Positions 32,793-41,366 of a stretch of 55,378 bases of DNA are shown piece after piece. Under the pieces are notes generated by a model, which saw nothing but the letters and a program-made list of their open reading frames with translations, had not been told where the DNA came from and ran no database searches. Source of the stretch: DATAXV01 sp036272915 (GTDB lineage Bacteria > Chloroflexota > Dormibacteria > Dormibacterales > Dormibacteraceae); the NCBI GenBank assembly GCA_036272915.1, contig DATAXV010000147.1, positions 1-55,378 of the forward strand, read 5' to 3'. The position numbers and the translations under genes are program-made. Every line of letters starts with the position of its first letter. The stretch's first letter is position 1.

Positions 32793-34085
32793 TCAGCGCG
32801 GGCGCTCCATGCCGCGGAACGAGGGAAGGATGAAGGGGGCCAGGGTCGTGATCAGATAGACGCCGGCGGCGGCGCCCAGCGTGGGGCGGAGGCCCAGACT
32901 GCCGGTCAGAGCGCCGGCGAGGAGCGAGCCGAAGGGAATCGTGAGCCAGGTGCTGGCCATGACCGTGCCCAGGACCCTGGCCTGGAGCCCCGGCGGGGTC
33001 CGCTCGTACGGGGTTGCTCCGATGATCGGGTTGATGGCCCCCCCGGCGGTCGCCGCGAACAGGATCACGATCAGTACCGGGGGAAGCGTGCCGGCCAGGG
33101 CGAACACCGCGAAGGTCGGAGCGCCGGCGAGCAGGAATCCGATGCCGCAGGTGAGCCGTCGCGGGAGCCTCGTGCTCAGGAGGGGCCCCGCCACCGACCC
33201 GATCAGAGAGCCGGCTCCGGAGACGCCGAAGATCACGCCGAGCGCGGCGGGATCCCCGAGCTGGCGATGCACCCACACCGGCGCCAGAACCGAGGTCAGG
33301 CCCTGGTCGAGCAGGTTCGTGATCGCGGCCATGGCGACGATGCCGAGCAGGAGGTGGTCGGCGAGGAGGAAGCGGAACCCCTCCGCGAGCTGATGGACGT
33401 AGCCGGCGTCCTGCGCGGGGGACTCGGCCGGCGTCAGCTCGTCGGGGATGAGACCCCCGCCGAGCACCGCCGCAACGGCGAACGTCCCGGCGTCCAGGAG
33501 GACCACGGCGGGGGCCCCGACCAGTGCGACGAGAACGCCACCCAGCGGAGTTCCGATCAGAAGGCCGGCGCGGCTGGCGGCGGAGGAAAGCCCGGCGGCC
33601 CGCTCCATCCCGATCGAGCCGCCGGACGCGGTGCGCGGGACCAGGACGTTGCTGGCGCAGTCGGCCGTACCCCGCAACGCGCCGGCCAGCGGCACGACGG
33701 CGGCGAGCAGCGGCACATGCAGGCCGGTCATCTGGATCGAGAGCGGGATCGCCGCCGTCGCCACCGCGGCCGCCGCGTTGCCGGCGGCGCAGGTCCGGCG
33801 CGCTCCGAACCGGTCGACGATGGGACCGGCGAGGATCTGGAGGGCGACATAGGGCGCCATCTCGGCGAAGCCGACCAGACCGGTCAGGCCTGGGCTGCCG
33901 GTTCGGGTCAGGATCAGCCAGGGGATGGCCAGCTGCGACATCGCCGTCCCCAGCACGGAGATCAGGCGTGACGTGAGCAGGGCGGCGAACGGCGTCCGGA
34001 GCCGCCAGCCTGGCAACACGTCACTCTCGCCGGCCCGTCCGAAAGGAACTGGAAGGCGGCGGCGTTCAGGGCCGCGCCGGTCCAT
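32793..34085 (-). CDS. MFS transporter, MFS_3-like
   Basis: The 430-residue protein has about 12 helices and begins FAALLTSRLISVLGTAMSQL, AIPWLILTRTGSPGLTGLVG and APYVALQILAGPIVDRFGAR, with the loop-2/3 motif read as GPIVDRFGARR. The second half has VIFGVSGAGSLIGSVAGPLL and GATPYERTPPGLQARVLGTV, typical of MFS_3 efflux proteins. The substrate is unknown. The N-terminal 30 residues (RRGPERRRLPVPFG) are basic and the true start may be internal. It is a second member of the same MFS subgroup in this window. Confidence 0.82.
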   Translation of the reverse strand: MDRRGPERRRLPVPFGRAGESDVLPGWRLRTPFAALLTSRLISVLGTAMSQLAIPWLILTRTGSPGLTGLVGFAEMAPYVALQILAGPIVDRFGARRTCAAGNAAAAVATAAIPLSIQMTGLHVPLLAAVVPLAGALRGTADCASNVLVPRTASGGSIGMERAAGLSSAASRAGLLIGTPLGGVLVALVGAPAVVLLDAGTFAVAAVLGGGLIPDELTPAESPAQDAGYVHQLAEGFRFLLADHLLLGIVAMAAITNLLDQGLTSVLAPVWVHRQLGDPAALGVIFGVSGAGSLIGSVAGPLLSTRLPRRLTCGIGFLLAGAPTFAVFALAGTLPPVLIVILFAATAGGAINPIIGATPYERTPPGLQARVLGTVMASTWLTIPFGSLLAGALTGSLGLRPTLGAAAGVYLITTLAPFILPSFRGMERPR

Positions 34086-34173
34086 ACCGGTGACGACGGA
34101 CGTGCGGTCGCAGGTGTTGGATCGCCCCCGGAGGGTCCGGGCGGCTACGCCGGTAGGCGCAGCCGCCTCGAGA

Positions 34174-34530
34174 TCAGGGCTCCTGGCCTCCGGGCGGGCC
34201 GAGCCGCCGCATCAGCTCCTCGAGGAGACGGCGCGCCTCGGGGTCGGAGAGGACCTTCTGCTGCATCTCCTCAGCGGCATGGCGCAGCTCCGGGTCGTCC
34301 ATCAGCCGTTCGGCCATGCTCTCGAACCGGGTCGCCATGTCCTTCAGGGCAGCCTCCTGGGCGACCTGCATCAGCACCGGCTGGCTCGCCGCCGAGGCCA
34401 CCGCCTCGACCTGGGCGCGCAGCATCTCGACTCCGCGGCAGCCGAGACATTCACCCTTGAGGCCGCAGTGGCACAGCTGGCGCCGGAGCCGGTCCAGCGC
34501 CCAGTGGACTTCGGAGAGATCGACCGCCAT
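34174..34530 (-). CDS. Small Cys-rich helical protein coupled to acyl-CoA synthetase gene
   Basis: The 118-residue protein has a Cys cluster near the N-terminus (RRQLCHCGLKGECLGCRG, with C-x-C-x5-C-x2-C) followed by long amphipathic helices (VEMLRAQVEAVASAASQPVL, ATRFESMAERLMDDPELRHA, EEMQQKVLSDPEARRLLEEL). Four Cys with this spacing could bind zinc or an Fe-S centre. No family is recognised. Its ATG overlaps the stop of the acyl-CoA synthetase gene (TGATG at 34528-34532), so the two are translationally coupled and may act together. Confidence 0.6.
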   Translation of the reverse strand: MAVDLSEVHWALDRLRRQLCHCGLKGECLGCRGVEMLRAQVEAVASAASQPVLMQVAQEAALKDMATRFESMAERLMDDPELRHAAEEMQQKVLSDPEARRLLEELMRRLGPPGGQEP

Positions 34531-36260
34531 CAGACGGTCGCCTCACGTGGTGCGTCGTAGAGATCGTTGATCACCGTTTCATACCGCTCCTGGACCACGC
34601 GGCGCTTGACCTTCAGCGTCGGTGTCAATTCGCCGTTCTCCTCCTGCAGGTCGTGGGCGAGGACGGCGAAGCGCTTCACCGTCTCCCACTGGCCGAGCGT
34701 GCCGTTGGCCCGGTCGATCCGTGACTGCAGGGCGGCACGGACACGACCGTCGGCGGCCATATCGGTCTCGTCGCCGTCGATCCCAAGCTCGTGTCGCACA
34801 GCCTCCCAGTCTGGCACCACGAGTGCGGTGACGTAGGGACGCAGGTCGCCGATCACGATCGCGCGCTCGATCAGCGGATCCTGCTGCAGCTCCGACTCCA
34901 CCGCCTGCGGCGCCACGTACTTGCCGCCCGCGGTCTTGATCAGGTCCTTCTTCCGATCGGTGATGCGCAGGTAGCCGTCCCCGTCGATCTCACCGACGTC
35001 GCCGGTCCTGACCCAGCCGTCCTCCAGCGTCGCCGCCGTGCTCTCCAGGTCGTGGAAGTAGCCGAGCATGTTGCCCGGGCTCTTGACCAGGATCTCCCCA
35101 TCTGCGTCGAGCCGGAGCTCGACGCCGCCGAGGGGCCGGCCCACCGTGCCGTACCGGTGGTGGGCGAGCGTGTTGCTGGTCGCCCCGGAAGAGGTCTCCG
35201 TCATCCCCCAGCCCTGGAGAATGCTGACGCCGAGCGCCCAGAAGAATTCCTCGATGTCCGGCGAGATCGGCGCGCCGCCGGTGAGGAAGAAGCGCAGCCT
35301 GCCTCCGGTGAGGCGCTCCCGCAGCGCGGAGAGGACCAGCCGCTCGGCCAGGGGGAGGAGCGGGGCCGACTGACCACGGGCATGCTTCCGGCCCTGTCCC
35401 ATGGCCCAGTTGAAGAGGGCCCGGCGGAACCGCGTCTCCTTCCGGACCCTGGCCATGACCGCCTGGTGCACCTTCTCATAGAAGCGGGGCACCGAGATCA
35501 TCAGCGTCGGGCGGCACTCCTGGATCTCCTCCATCAGGTGGTCGGATCCGCGGCTCAGCCAGACGCTGGCGCCGACCGTGGCGCCGACGAAGATGCCGTT
35601 TATCCGCTCCAGCACGTGGGAGAAGGGCAGGTACGACAGCGCCGTGTCGCGGGCGGAGATGTCGAACTCGGAGAGGCAGCCGTGGGCGATGTCGACCAGG
35701 TTCCGGTGGGCGAGCATCACGCCCTTGGGCAGGCCCGTGGTTCCCGAGGTGTAGACGATCGTGACCAGGTCGTCCGGCCCGAGCCGCTCCAGGCGCTGGG
35801 TGACCTGCTCCATCTCCACCTCCGAGGCGTCCTCCTTCAGCCAGGTGGCGATCTCGCCATCGATCAGGAGGGTGCGCAGCGGGGCCAGGTTGGCGGCCAG
35901 CTCGGGGCTCTCGGCGATGCCCAGGACCGCCTCCGAGTTGGCGATGATGCTGGCGGCCACGGTGGCGGTGGTGCTCGGATAGATGGGCACGGTGACGGCA
36001 CCAGCGGCCTGGATGCCCCAGTCGCACGCCAGCCACTCATAGCGGTTGTGGCAGAGCAGGACCACCCTCTGGCCGGGCTCCACACCCTCACGAACGAGGT
36101 GCCCGGCGACCCTGAGGATCAGGGTCCGCATGTGGTCCCAGGTGACCTCCTGCCAGCTCGAGCCGTCGTGGTACTTGAGGCAGGTCAGGCTGGCCGATCG
36201 TTCCGCCCGGCGCAGGATCAGACCGATCGTCGTCCGATCCGACAGACGCGATGTGTCCAC
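34530..36260 (-). CDS. Long-chain acyl-CoA synthetase (FAA1/AMP-forming)
   Basis: This enzyme activates fatty acids to acyl-AMP and then acyl-CoA. The 576-residue protein carries the AMP-binding loop VTIVYTSGTTGLPKGVMLAH, LPFSHVLERINGIFVGATVG, PRFYEKVHQAVMARVRKETR, FFLTGGAPISPDIEEFFWAL, GWGMTETSSGATSNTLAHHR and the hinge GWVRTGDVGEIDGDGYLRIT with DRKKDLIKTAGGKYVAPQ. The C-terminal segment before the stop, QEENGELTPTLKVKRRVVQE, is typical of FAA1-type proteins. The GTG at 36260 is six bases after a -10 box. Its stop overlaps the Cys-rich small gene. Confidence 0.95.
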   Translation of the reverse strand: MDTSRLSDRTTIGLILRRAERSASLTCLKYHDGSSWQEVTWDHMRTLILRVAGHLVREGVEPGQRVVLLCHNRYEWLACDWGIQAAGAVTVPIYPSTTATVAASIIANSEAVLGIAESPELAANLAPLRTLLIDGEIATWLKEDASEVEMEQVTQRLERLGPDDLVTIVYTSGTTGLPKGVMLAHRNLVDIAHGCLSEFDISARDTALSYLPFSHVLERINGIFVGATVGASVWLSRGSDHLMEEIQECRPTLMISVPRFYEKVHQAVMARVRKETRFRRALFNWAMGQGRKHARGQSAPLLPLAERLVLSALRERLTGGRLRFFLTGGAPISPDIEEFFWALGVSILQGWGMTETSSGATSNTLAHHRYGTVGRPLGGVELRLDADGEILVKSPGNMLGYFHDLESTAATLEDGWVRTGDVGEIDGDGYLRITDRKKDLIKTAGGKYVAPQAVESELQQDPLIERAIVIGDLRPYVTALVVPDWEAVRHELGIDGDETDMAADGRVRAALQSRIDRANGTLGQWETVKRFAVLAHDLQEENGELTPTLKVKRRVVQERYETVINDLYDAPREATV

Positions 36261-36266
36261 GGTTCG

Positions 36267-36272
36267 AGCATA
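36267..36272 (-). promoter_or_regulatory. -10 box of acyl-CoA synthetase gene (leaderless type)
   Basis: On the minus strand TATGCT is followed by six bases (CGAACC) and GTG 36260, with no space for a ribosome-binding site. Confidence 0.5.
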
Positions 36273-36293
36273 TCCCCGGTTGCGCCGGGTTGG

Positions 36294-36758
36294 TTAACGA
36301 ACGGCCTTGACCATGAGCTCGATCGTACCGGCGGGGACGACGACGCTGATCCTGTCGCCCTGCTTCTTGCCGACCAAGGCCTGGCCGACGGGCGACTCGA
36401 CCGAGATTCGACCGAGGCCGGGATCGGCCTCCACCGCGCCGACCAGGTGATACTCGGTCTTCTCGCCCTCCTCGTCCTCGACCTCTATGGTCGAGCCGGG
36501 ACCGGCCACGCCGTTGTGCGTGCTCTCGATGATCCGGGCCCGGCCGATCATCTCCTTGAGCTCGTAGATCCTCTCGTCGATGCGCCCGAGCTCTTCCTTG
36601 GCCTGCTCGTACTCCGGGTTGTCCTCGACGTCCCCGGGCTGAGACGCTTCCCGAAGCTGCTGGGCGGCCTCGCCCCGCTTGCGCTGCACTTCGTCAAGCT
36701 CCACTTTGAGCTTGGCAAGTCCTTCGGCGGTGAGCAGCACGGGTTGAGTGAGGTCCAT
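36294..36758 (-). CDS. greA: Transcription elongation factor GreA
   Basis: GreA enters the secondary channel of RNA polymerase and stimulates cleavage of backtracked RNA. The 154-residue protein has the N-terminal coiled coil (LTAEGLAKLKVELDEVQRKR, QLREASQPGDVEDNPEYEQA) with the acidic tip D/E residues (GDVEDNPEY), and the C-terminal FKBP-like domain (HLVGAVEADPGLGRISVESP, VGQALVGKKQGDRISVVVPA). Length is near the usual 158. ATG 36758 gives a normal N-terminus; a longer upstream frame is antisense to pncA. It is divergent from pncA with a 21-bp spacer. Confidence 0.95.
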   Translation of the reverse strand: MDLTQPVLLTAEGLAKLKVELDEVQRKRGEAAQQLREASQPGDVEDNPEYEQAKEELGRIDERIYELKEMIGRARIIESTHNGVAGPGSTIEVEDEEGEKTEYHLVGAVEADPGLGRISVESPVGQALVGKKQGDRISVVVPAGTIELMVKAVR

Positions 36759-36779
36759 GACGCGCCAATAATACAGCCG

Positions 36780-37352
36780 ATGGTGTCGCATTACGAACCA
36801 ACCGACGCTCTCCTGATCGTCGATCCACAGGTCGATTTCTGCCCAGGCGGAGTGCTGGCCGTACCCCATGGCGACGGAATCTTCAGCGCCGCGAACACGG
36901 TCGCGAGAAGGGCCCCGATCGTCGTCGCGAGCCGCGACTGGCACCCCTCCGACCACATCTCCTTCCGCTCCCGCGGGGGGATCTGGCTGCCCCACTGCCA
37001 GCAGGGCACGGACGGCGCCGAGTTCCATCCCGCGCTCGACCGGTCGCTGGTTCAGGAGGTGTTCAGCAAGGGCAGCGACCCGGACCGCGAGGCCTACTCA
37101 GCCTTCGACGGCACCGACCTGGCCGGGTGGTTGAGGGAGCGCGGCGTGCGCCGCCTCCTCGTCGCCGGTCTGGCCACCGACTACTGCGTCCGTGCCTCGG
37201 TTCTCGACGCCCTCGGTGCCGGCTTCGACGTCACCGTCCTCCGCGACGGCATCGGCGCGGTCGACGTCAAGCCCGGCGATGGCGACCGCGCCCTGGAGGA
37301 GATGCGCGAGGCCGGCGCCCGGGTGGTCGACTCGACCGAGCTGTCGGGGTAG
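36780..37352 (+). CDS. pncA: Nicotinamidase (isochorismatase family)
   Basis: PncA deamidates nicotinamide to nicotinate in the NAD salvage pathway. The 190-residue protein has the catalytic Asp in LLIVDPQVDFCPGGVLAVPH, metal-binding residues in SRDWHPSDHISF, the Lys segment VFSKGSDPDREAYSAFDGTD and the nucleophilic Cys in LVAGLATDYCVRASVLDALG. All three catalytic positions (Asp, Lys, Cys) are present. The ATG at 36780 is chosen because the long open frame upstream is only the complement of the acyl-CoA synthetase and greA genes. A TAATAC element five bases upstream could be its -10 box. Confidence 0.93.
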   Translation: MVSHYEPTDALLIVDPQVDFCPGGVLAVPHGDGIFSAANTVARRAPIVVASRDWHPSDHISFRSRGGIWLPHCQQGTDGAEFHPALDRSLVQEVFSKGSDPDREAYSAFDGTDLAGWLRERGVRRLLVAGLATDYCVRASVLDALGAGFDVTVLRDGIGAVDVKPGDGDRALEEMREAGARVVDSTELSG

Positions 37353-37357
37353 GCGAC

Positions 37358-38497
37358 TCAGGCGGGGACGGCGGTCCGGCGCCGTCCTCGCTGGCGCATG
37401 GTCAGCCGGGCCAGCCGTCGCTCCAGGTCATAGCGGTGCCCGCTCTCGGCGGGCAGCGCGCGGAGCTCCTCGGCGACGATCCGCTGGGCCAGATCGATCT
37501 CCCCCAGCCGCCACTCCAGCAGCTTGGCCCGGGCGATCGCAACCGGCGCCTGGTCCGGCGCGATCCTCTGGGCCTCGGCGAGAAGGCGCTCCGCGGCCTC
37601 ATAGCGGCGACGCCGGGTCAGGCCGCGGGCGAGGAGGATGGCGGCGAGGCCGGCGGCCGGTCCGTCGGCGACCCGCACCGCGTTGCGCAGCGCCCGCCAG
37701 CCGTCGGCCCTCCGGCCCCGGCGCACGAGATGCCGCCCGAGGGCGAGCCAGTCGGCCCCGGCCATGTCGGCGTCCTGACCCTGACTGCGGCGGAGGAGGC
37801 GGGCGTGCAGGTAGAGGAGGCTGCGCACGTCCTGACGGTTGTGGGCGAGCGCCGGCTCGAGGAGCGGGCTCCAGCCCCGCCGCAGGTACTCGAAGTAGGC
37901 CTGAGGGACCAGGTGGCCGGGGAGGTCCACCTCCCGCTCGAGACCGAGGAGTCGCTCCTCCACCGTATGCAGCGTGCAGCAGTCCAGGCGCTGGCGGAAG
38001 AGGGCACGGGTCATGGGCAGGAGGTCGACGTGCGGCGGGTGCTGGAACTCGCCCGCCATGCGGGCCATGATCCATCGAGTCCGGAGGAGGGGCAGATCGA
38101 AGCTGCCGCCGTTGTAGGTGGCGACGGCCTGCACTCCCTCCAGCTCCTGACTCAAGAGATAGAGGAGGGCCGGCTCGGCCGCCGGCTCCGGGGTGAAGAG
38201 CTGCACGACGCGGAGCCCGGCCGGGGTGGGCACGCAGACTGCCGCGGCGAAGATCTGGGTGCCGGTGCCACCGGCGAGCCCGGTCGCCTCGGTGTCGAGG
38301 TAGGCGTGATCGGGGGTGGGCACCTCGCCGGGCAGGCGGCCGATCGGCTCCATGTCCATCCAGCGCCAGCCCACCCCGAACGGCGTCGGCACCGCCTCGA
38401 AGCCGCTCGGGGGGCGTCGCGTGACCTCCGGGCGGGGACGGGTGGAGGGACGCGCTCCTAGACTGGCGAGGCGTTCGCGGAGAGCAACTGCAGACAT
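37358..38497 (-). CDS. mrfB: MrfB/YprB-like RNase H-fold exonuclease with C-terminal helical repeats
   Basis: MrfB (YprB) of Bacillus subtilis is a DnaQ-like exonuclease that works with the helicase MrfA in mitomycin C damage repair. The 379-residue protein has an RNase_H_2 domain: HAYLDTEATGLAGGTGTQIF with the first acidic pair, AVATYNGGSFDLPLLRTRWI, HVDLLPMTRALFRQRLDCCT, TVEERLLGL and LEPALAHNRQDVRSLLYLHA with the last acidic residue. The C-terminal third (ALRNAVRVADGPAAGLAAIL, RRYEAAERLLAEAQRIAPDQ) has TPR-like repeats. ATG 38497 lies 40 bases inside mrfA, giving an overlapping operon. It would act after unwinding by MrfA. Confidence 0.85.
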   Translation of the reverse strand: MSAVALRERLASLGARPSTRPRPEVTRRPPSGFEAVPTPFGVGWRWMDMEPIGRLPGEVPTPDHAYLDTEATGLAGGTGTQIFAAAVCVPTPAGLRVVQLFTPEPAAEPALLYLLSQELEGVQAVATYNGGSFDLPLLRTRWIMARMAGEFQHPPHVDLLPMTRALFRQRLDCCTLHTVEERLLGLEREVDLPGHLVPQAYFEYLRRGWSPLLEPALAHNRQDVRSLLYLHARLLRRSQGQDADMAGADWLALGRHLVRRGRRADGWRALRNAVRVADGPAAGLAAILLARGLTRRRRYEAAERLLAEAQRIAPDQAPVAIARAKLLEWRLGEIDLAQRIVAEELRALPAESGHRYDLERRLARLTMRQRGRRRTAVPA

Positions 38498-40707
38498 GCT
38501 TCCTTCACTCCATCGACGACGTTGGGCCCGGTGCAGGAGGGGCAGCCGTCGCGGCAGGGGCAGTCCCGGATCAGGTCCCAGGCGTCCCTCAGAATCCGGT
38601 CGTGCTGGCGGTAGAGCTCGCGCGCATAGCCGACCCCTCCGGGGTAGATCTCGTAGACGGTCACGGTGGGTCGAAGGGTCGCGGGGGACCTGACCTCGCT
38701 CAGCGCGCCCAGGTCCCTCGGGTCGCACATCAGACGGAGTGCGGCGACGGTGCGGACGGCATGGGCGACGCCCTGCAGCGCCGCCTCCATGCGCTCACGG
38801 CCGAGCATCATCCACAGGTCCTCGCCGATCGCCGTCCAGTAGGCGGTGGTGTGGAGGGTCTGCTCGGGCAGGCTGATCGGACCCGAGCCGACGTTCTCGT
38901 GGGTGTGGAAGCGGACCTTCTTGAAGACGCTGGCCAGTGAGGAGAGCTTGACCTCGCCCTGCGATCGGTCCCAGCCCGAGCCTGGCTCATGGTCGAAGGT
39001 CTCCAGCACCTGCACGTTCACGGCCAGCTGGGCGTCGGTGTAGTAGTCGACGTCGACCGGCCGGACGTACGCCTTCTTGCCCTCCCAGTCGAGCCGGTCG
39101 ACGTGATACTGGGCCCCCTCCTGCAGGTAGATCGCCTCCTCGTGCAGGAAGACCGGCGCCGAGAACTGGTCCATCTCGCCGATGACGGAGGGCCGCGCCT
39201 GCGAGGTGTCCACGATCACGACGTTGTCGGCCGCGATCCGGCGCAACGACACGCCCTCGGCCGGGAACGCGTCGTGGGACCAGTACCAGCGCTCGCCGGA
39301 CCGGCTGACCACGCCGTCCTCCTCGAAGACCTGGAGCAGCTCCGAGACCTCGCTCCCGCCCAGGCGCTCGTGATCGGCGAAGGGCAGCTCGAAGAGGCTG
39401 GCCTGGAGGTGGCCGGCGAGGACGAGCAGGTTGTCGGGGTCGACCAGGCCCTGCTCGGGGCTGGCGTCGAGGAAGTAGCCGGGGTGACGGACGATGAACT
39501 GGTCCAGCGGCGAGTTGGAGGCGACGAAGACGGCCACCGCGCCGGAGTGCCGGCCGGCTCGGCCCATCTGCTGCCAGGTCGATGCGATGGTGCCCGGGTA
39601 GCCGACCAGGACCGCCGCCTGCAGCGAGCCGATGTCGATGCCCAGCTCCAGGGCGTTGGTGGTGACCACGCCCTGGACCTCACCCGACCGGAGCCCGGCT
39701 TCGATCTGGCGGCGCTGAAGGGGCAGGTAGCCGGAACGGTATCCGCGCACGCGCCGCTTCGCGTCGAGCCGCGGCAGCAGCGCCTCCTGCAGGTAGCTGA
39801 GCATCACCTCGACCTGGAGCCGGCTGCGGCAGAAGACGATGGTCTGGGTGCCCTTGGCGATCCAGGGGGTGGCGATGCGCTTGGCCTCGAGCAGGGAGCT
39901 GCGGCGCATCCCCAGCTCCCGGTCGATCAGCGGCGGGTTGTAGAAGATGAGGCGGCGCTCGCCGCGGGGGGCTCCGTTGCGGGAGATGACCTCGATCTTC
40001 TCGCGCTCGAGCAGGCGCTCGGCCAGCTGGTCGGGGTTGGCGATGGTGGCCGACGCGCAGATGAAGGTCGGGTCCGATCCGTAGAAGGCACAGATCCGCC
40101 GGAGCCGGCGGAGGACGTTGGCGACCTGGCTGCCGAACACGCCCCGGTAGGTGTGGAGCTCGTCGATCACGACGTAGTCGAGCGAGGAGAAGAGGCGACG
40201 CCACTTGGTGTGGTGGGGGAGGATCCCGGCGTGGAGCATGTCGGGATTGGTCAGGACGATGTGGCCACCGTCCCTGACCAGCACCCTCCGCCCGGGCGGC
40301 GTGTCCCCGTCGTAGACGTCGACGTGGAGGTCGATGGGGAGCCGCTGGGCGAGCTCCCTCAGCTCCGTCATCTGGTCCTGGGCCAGCGCCTTGGTGGGGA
40401 AGAGGTAGAGGGCGCGGCTGGTCGGCCGCTCCAGCAGGCGCTGCAGGACCGGCAGGTTGTAGCAGAGGGTCTTCCCACTTGCGGTGGGGGTGACGACGAC
40501 GAGGCTGCGCCCCTGCCTGGCGGCCCCGTAGGCGTCGGCCTGGTGCACGTAGAGGCGCTCGATGCCACGCTCGCGGAGGGCGGCGATCAGCTCCGGCCGG
40601 AGGTCGTCCGGCAGCGGTGCGTACTCGCCCGGGAGGTAGGGGAGGTGGTGGTCGAGGGTGACGTCTCCCGGCAGGCTGGCTGGATCGAATGGTGGGACGG
40701 AGGCCAT
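38458..40707 (-). CDS. mrfA: MrfA/YprA-like DEAD/H-box helicase with DUF1998-type Zn domain
   Basis: MrfA is a 3'-5' superfamily-2 DNA helicase linked to mitomycin C repair. The 749-residue protein has the Q-motif region RGIERLYVHQADAY, Walker A VVTPTASGKTLCYNLP, DEXH-like box VVIDELHTYRGVFGSQ, motif III ICASATIANPDQLA, and helicase-C motifs QTIVFCRSRLQVEVMLSYLQ, TTNALELGIDIGSLQAAVLV and QQMGRAGRHSGAVAVFVA. The C-terminal part is of DUF1998 type, ending in the four-Cys cluster CPCRDGCPSCTGP. Start ATG 40707 follows a -10 box and an SOS-like palindrome. It overlaps mrfB. The domain order and pairing exclude an ordinary RecQ. Confidence 0.92.
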   Translation of the reverse strand: MASVPPFDPASLPGDVTLDHHLPYLPGEYAPLPDDLRPELIAALRERGIERLYVHQADAYGAARQGRSLVVVTPTASGKTLCYNLPVLQRLLERPTSRALYLFPTKALAQDQMTELRELAQRLPIDLHVDVYDGDTPPGRRVLVRDGGHIVLTNPDMLHAGILPHHTKWRRLFSSLDYVVIDELHTYRGVFGSQVANVLRRLRRICAFYGSDPTFICASATIANPDQLAERLLEREKIEVISRNGAPRGERRLIFYNPPLIDRELGMRRSSLLEAKRIATPWIAKGTQTIVFCRSRLQVEVMLSYLQEALLPRLDAKRRVRGYRSGYLPLQRRQIEAGLRSGEVQGVVTTNALELGIDIGSLQAAVLVGYPGTIASTWQQMGRAGRHSGAVAVFVASNSPLDQFIVRHPGYFLDASPEQGLVDPDNLLVLAGHLQASLFELPFADHERLGGSEVSELLQVFEEDGVVSRSGERWYWSHDAFPAEGVSLRRIAADNVVIVDTSQARPSVIGEMDQFSAPVFLHEEAIYLQEGAQYHVDRLDWEGKKAYVRPVDVDYYTDAQLAVNVQVLETFDHEPGSGWDRSQGEVKLSSLASVFKKVRFHTHENVGSGPISLPEQTLHTTAYWTAIGEDLWMMLGRERMEAALQGVAHAVRTVAALRLMCDPRDLGALSEVRSPATLRPTVTVYEIYPGGVGYARELYRQHDRILRDAWDLIRDCPCRDGCPSCTGPNVVDGVKEACLQLLSANASPV

Positions 40708-40721
40708 GGCTGCCAGGCGAG

Positions 40722-40742
40722 CTTATACGAACGGCCGTTCGT
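40722..40742 (-). promoter_or_regulatory. LexA/SOS-like box abutting the mrfA -10 element
   Basis: The 16-bp sequence ACGAACGGCCGTTCGT (40727-40742) is a perfect palindrome whose CGAAC-N4-GTTCG core matches the Gram-positive/actinobacterial LexA box. On the minus strand it is followed at once by TATAAG (40727-40722), a good -10 box for mrfA, 14 bases before the ATG. A repressor bound here would block the promoter. Confidence 0.75.
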
Positions 40743-40834
40743 CGGTCAAGTGTTCGGGGCTCGCCTCGCGAGGGGACGGAATCGACGGGCGCGAGGAGCC
40801 CCGCGTCGGTACATTCAGGAGCGGAGACAAGGAG

Positions 40835-41353
40835 GTGCAGGCGAGTTCTCGGCGTGAATCGTGGCGGACCCCGGGAGGGCTCGTCCTCCTCCTCGTCGCG
40901 GTCATCCTGCCGGCCCTCATCGGGGCGCCCGGCATCTTCCTCGGGCTGGGCCTGCTCGCCGTACCCCTCTACGTGGTGGCGGTGCTCCGCTGGTGGCCGG
41001 CGACGCTCTTCTGGGCTCTGGCCCTGCTCGCCGCGGAATACGCCGGCTGGCTGTACGTCGATCAGGCGCCCCTCGCCGCCTCGACCCTGATCTACCCGAT
41101 CCCCGTCCTCTGCTGCGCGGTTCGTGGCTGGATCGCGGTCAAGGGGGCGCCGGGCGGAAGGCCTTTGCTGTGGCAGTTGCTCCTGACCGCCGTGGTGGTG
41201 GTGGTGAGCCTGACCGTCTCCGCGATGGCGCTGCTGGCACCGGCCCTCCGTCTGCCGGCGCCCACCTCACAGGCGGCGCTCGGCGCCGCCGCCGTGGTGG
41301 CGATCCTGGCGACCACCGCGATCGCGGAGATCAGAGCGGTGCCGCAGCTCTGA
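40835..41353 (+). CDS. Small polytopic membrane protein, unknown
   Basis: The 172-residue protein has about five helices (TPGGLVLLLVAVILPALIGA, FLGLGLLAVPLYVVAVLRWW, TLFWALALLAAEYAGWLYVD, LLWQLLLTAVVVVVSLTVSA, AALGAAAVVAILATTAIAEI). No family is recognised. GTG 40835 is preferred because upstream in-frame sequence is antisense to the mrfA promoter region and lacks hydrophobic character. A TACATT -10-like box lies at 40810-40815 and AGGAG at 40816-40820. It is divergent from mrfA and might share the SOS-like operator. Confidence 0.5.
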   Translation: MQASSRRESWRTPGGLVLLLVAVILPALIGAPGIFLGLGLLAVPLYVVAVLRWWPATLFWALALLAAEYAGWLYVDQAPLAASTLIYPIPVLCCAVRGWIAVKGAPGGRPLLWQLLLTAVVVVVSLTVSAMALLAPALRLPAPTSQAALGAAAVVAILATTAIAEIRAVPQL

Positions 41354-41366
41354 TTCGCGTGGCCGG

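Noticed and set aside
34791..37352. Very long plus-strand open frame (853 codons) ending in the nicotinamidase
   Set aside because: Everything upstream of 36780 is complementary to the acyl-CoA synthetase and greA genes, with no sensible protein sequence. Only the last 191 codons are pncA.
38989..40857. 622-codon plus-strand open frame opposite mrfA
   Set aside because: Antisense shadow of a helicase gene that has a complete motif set.
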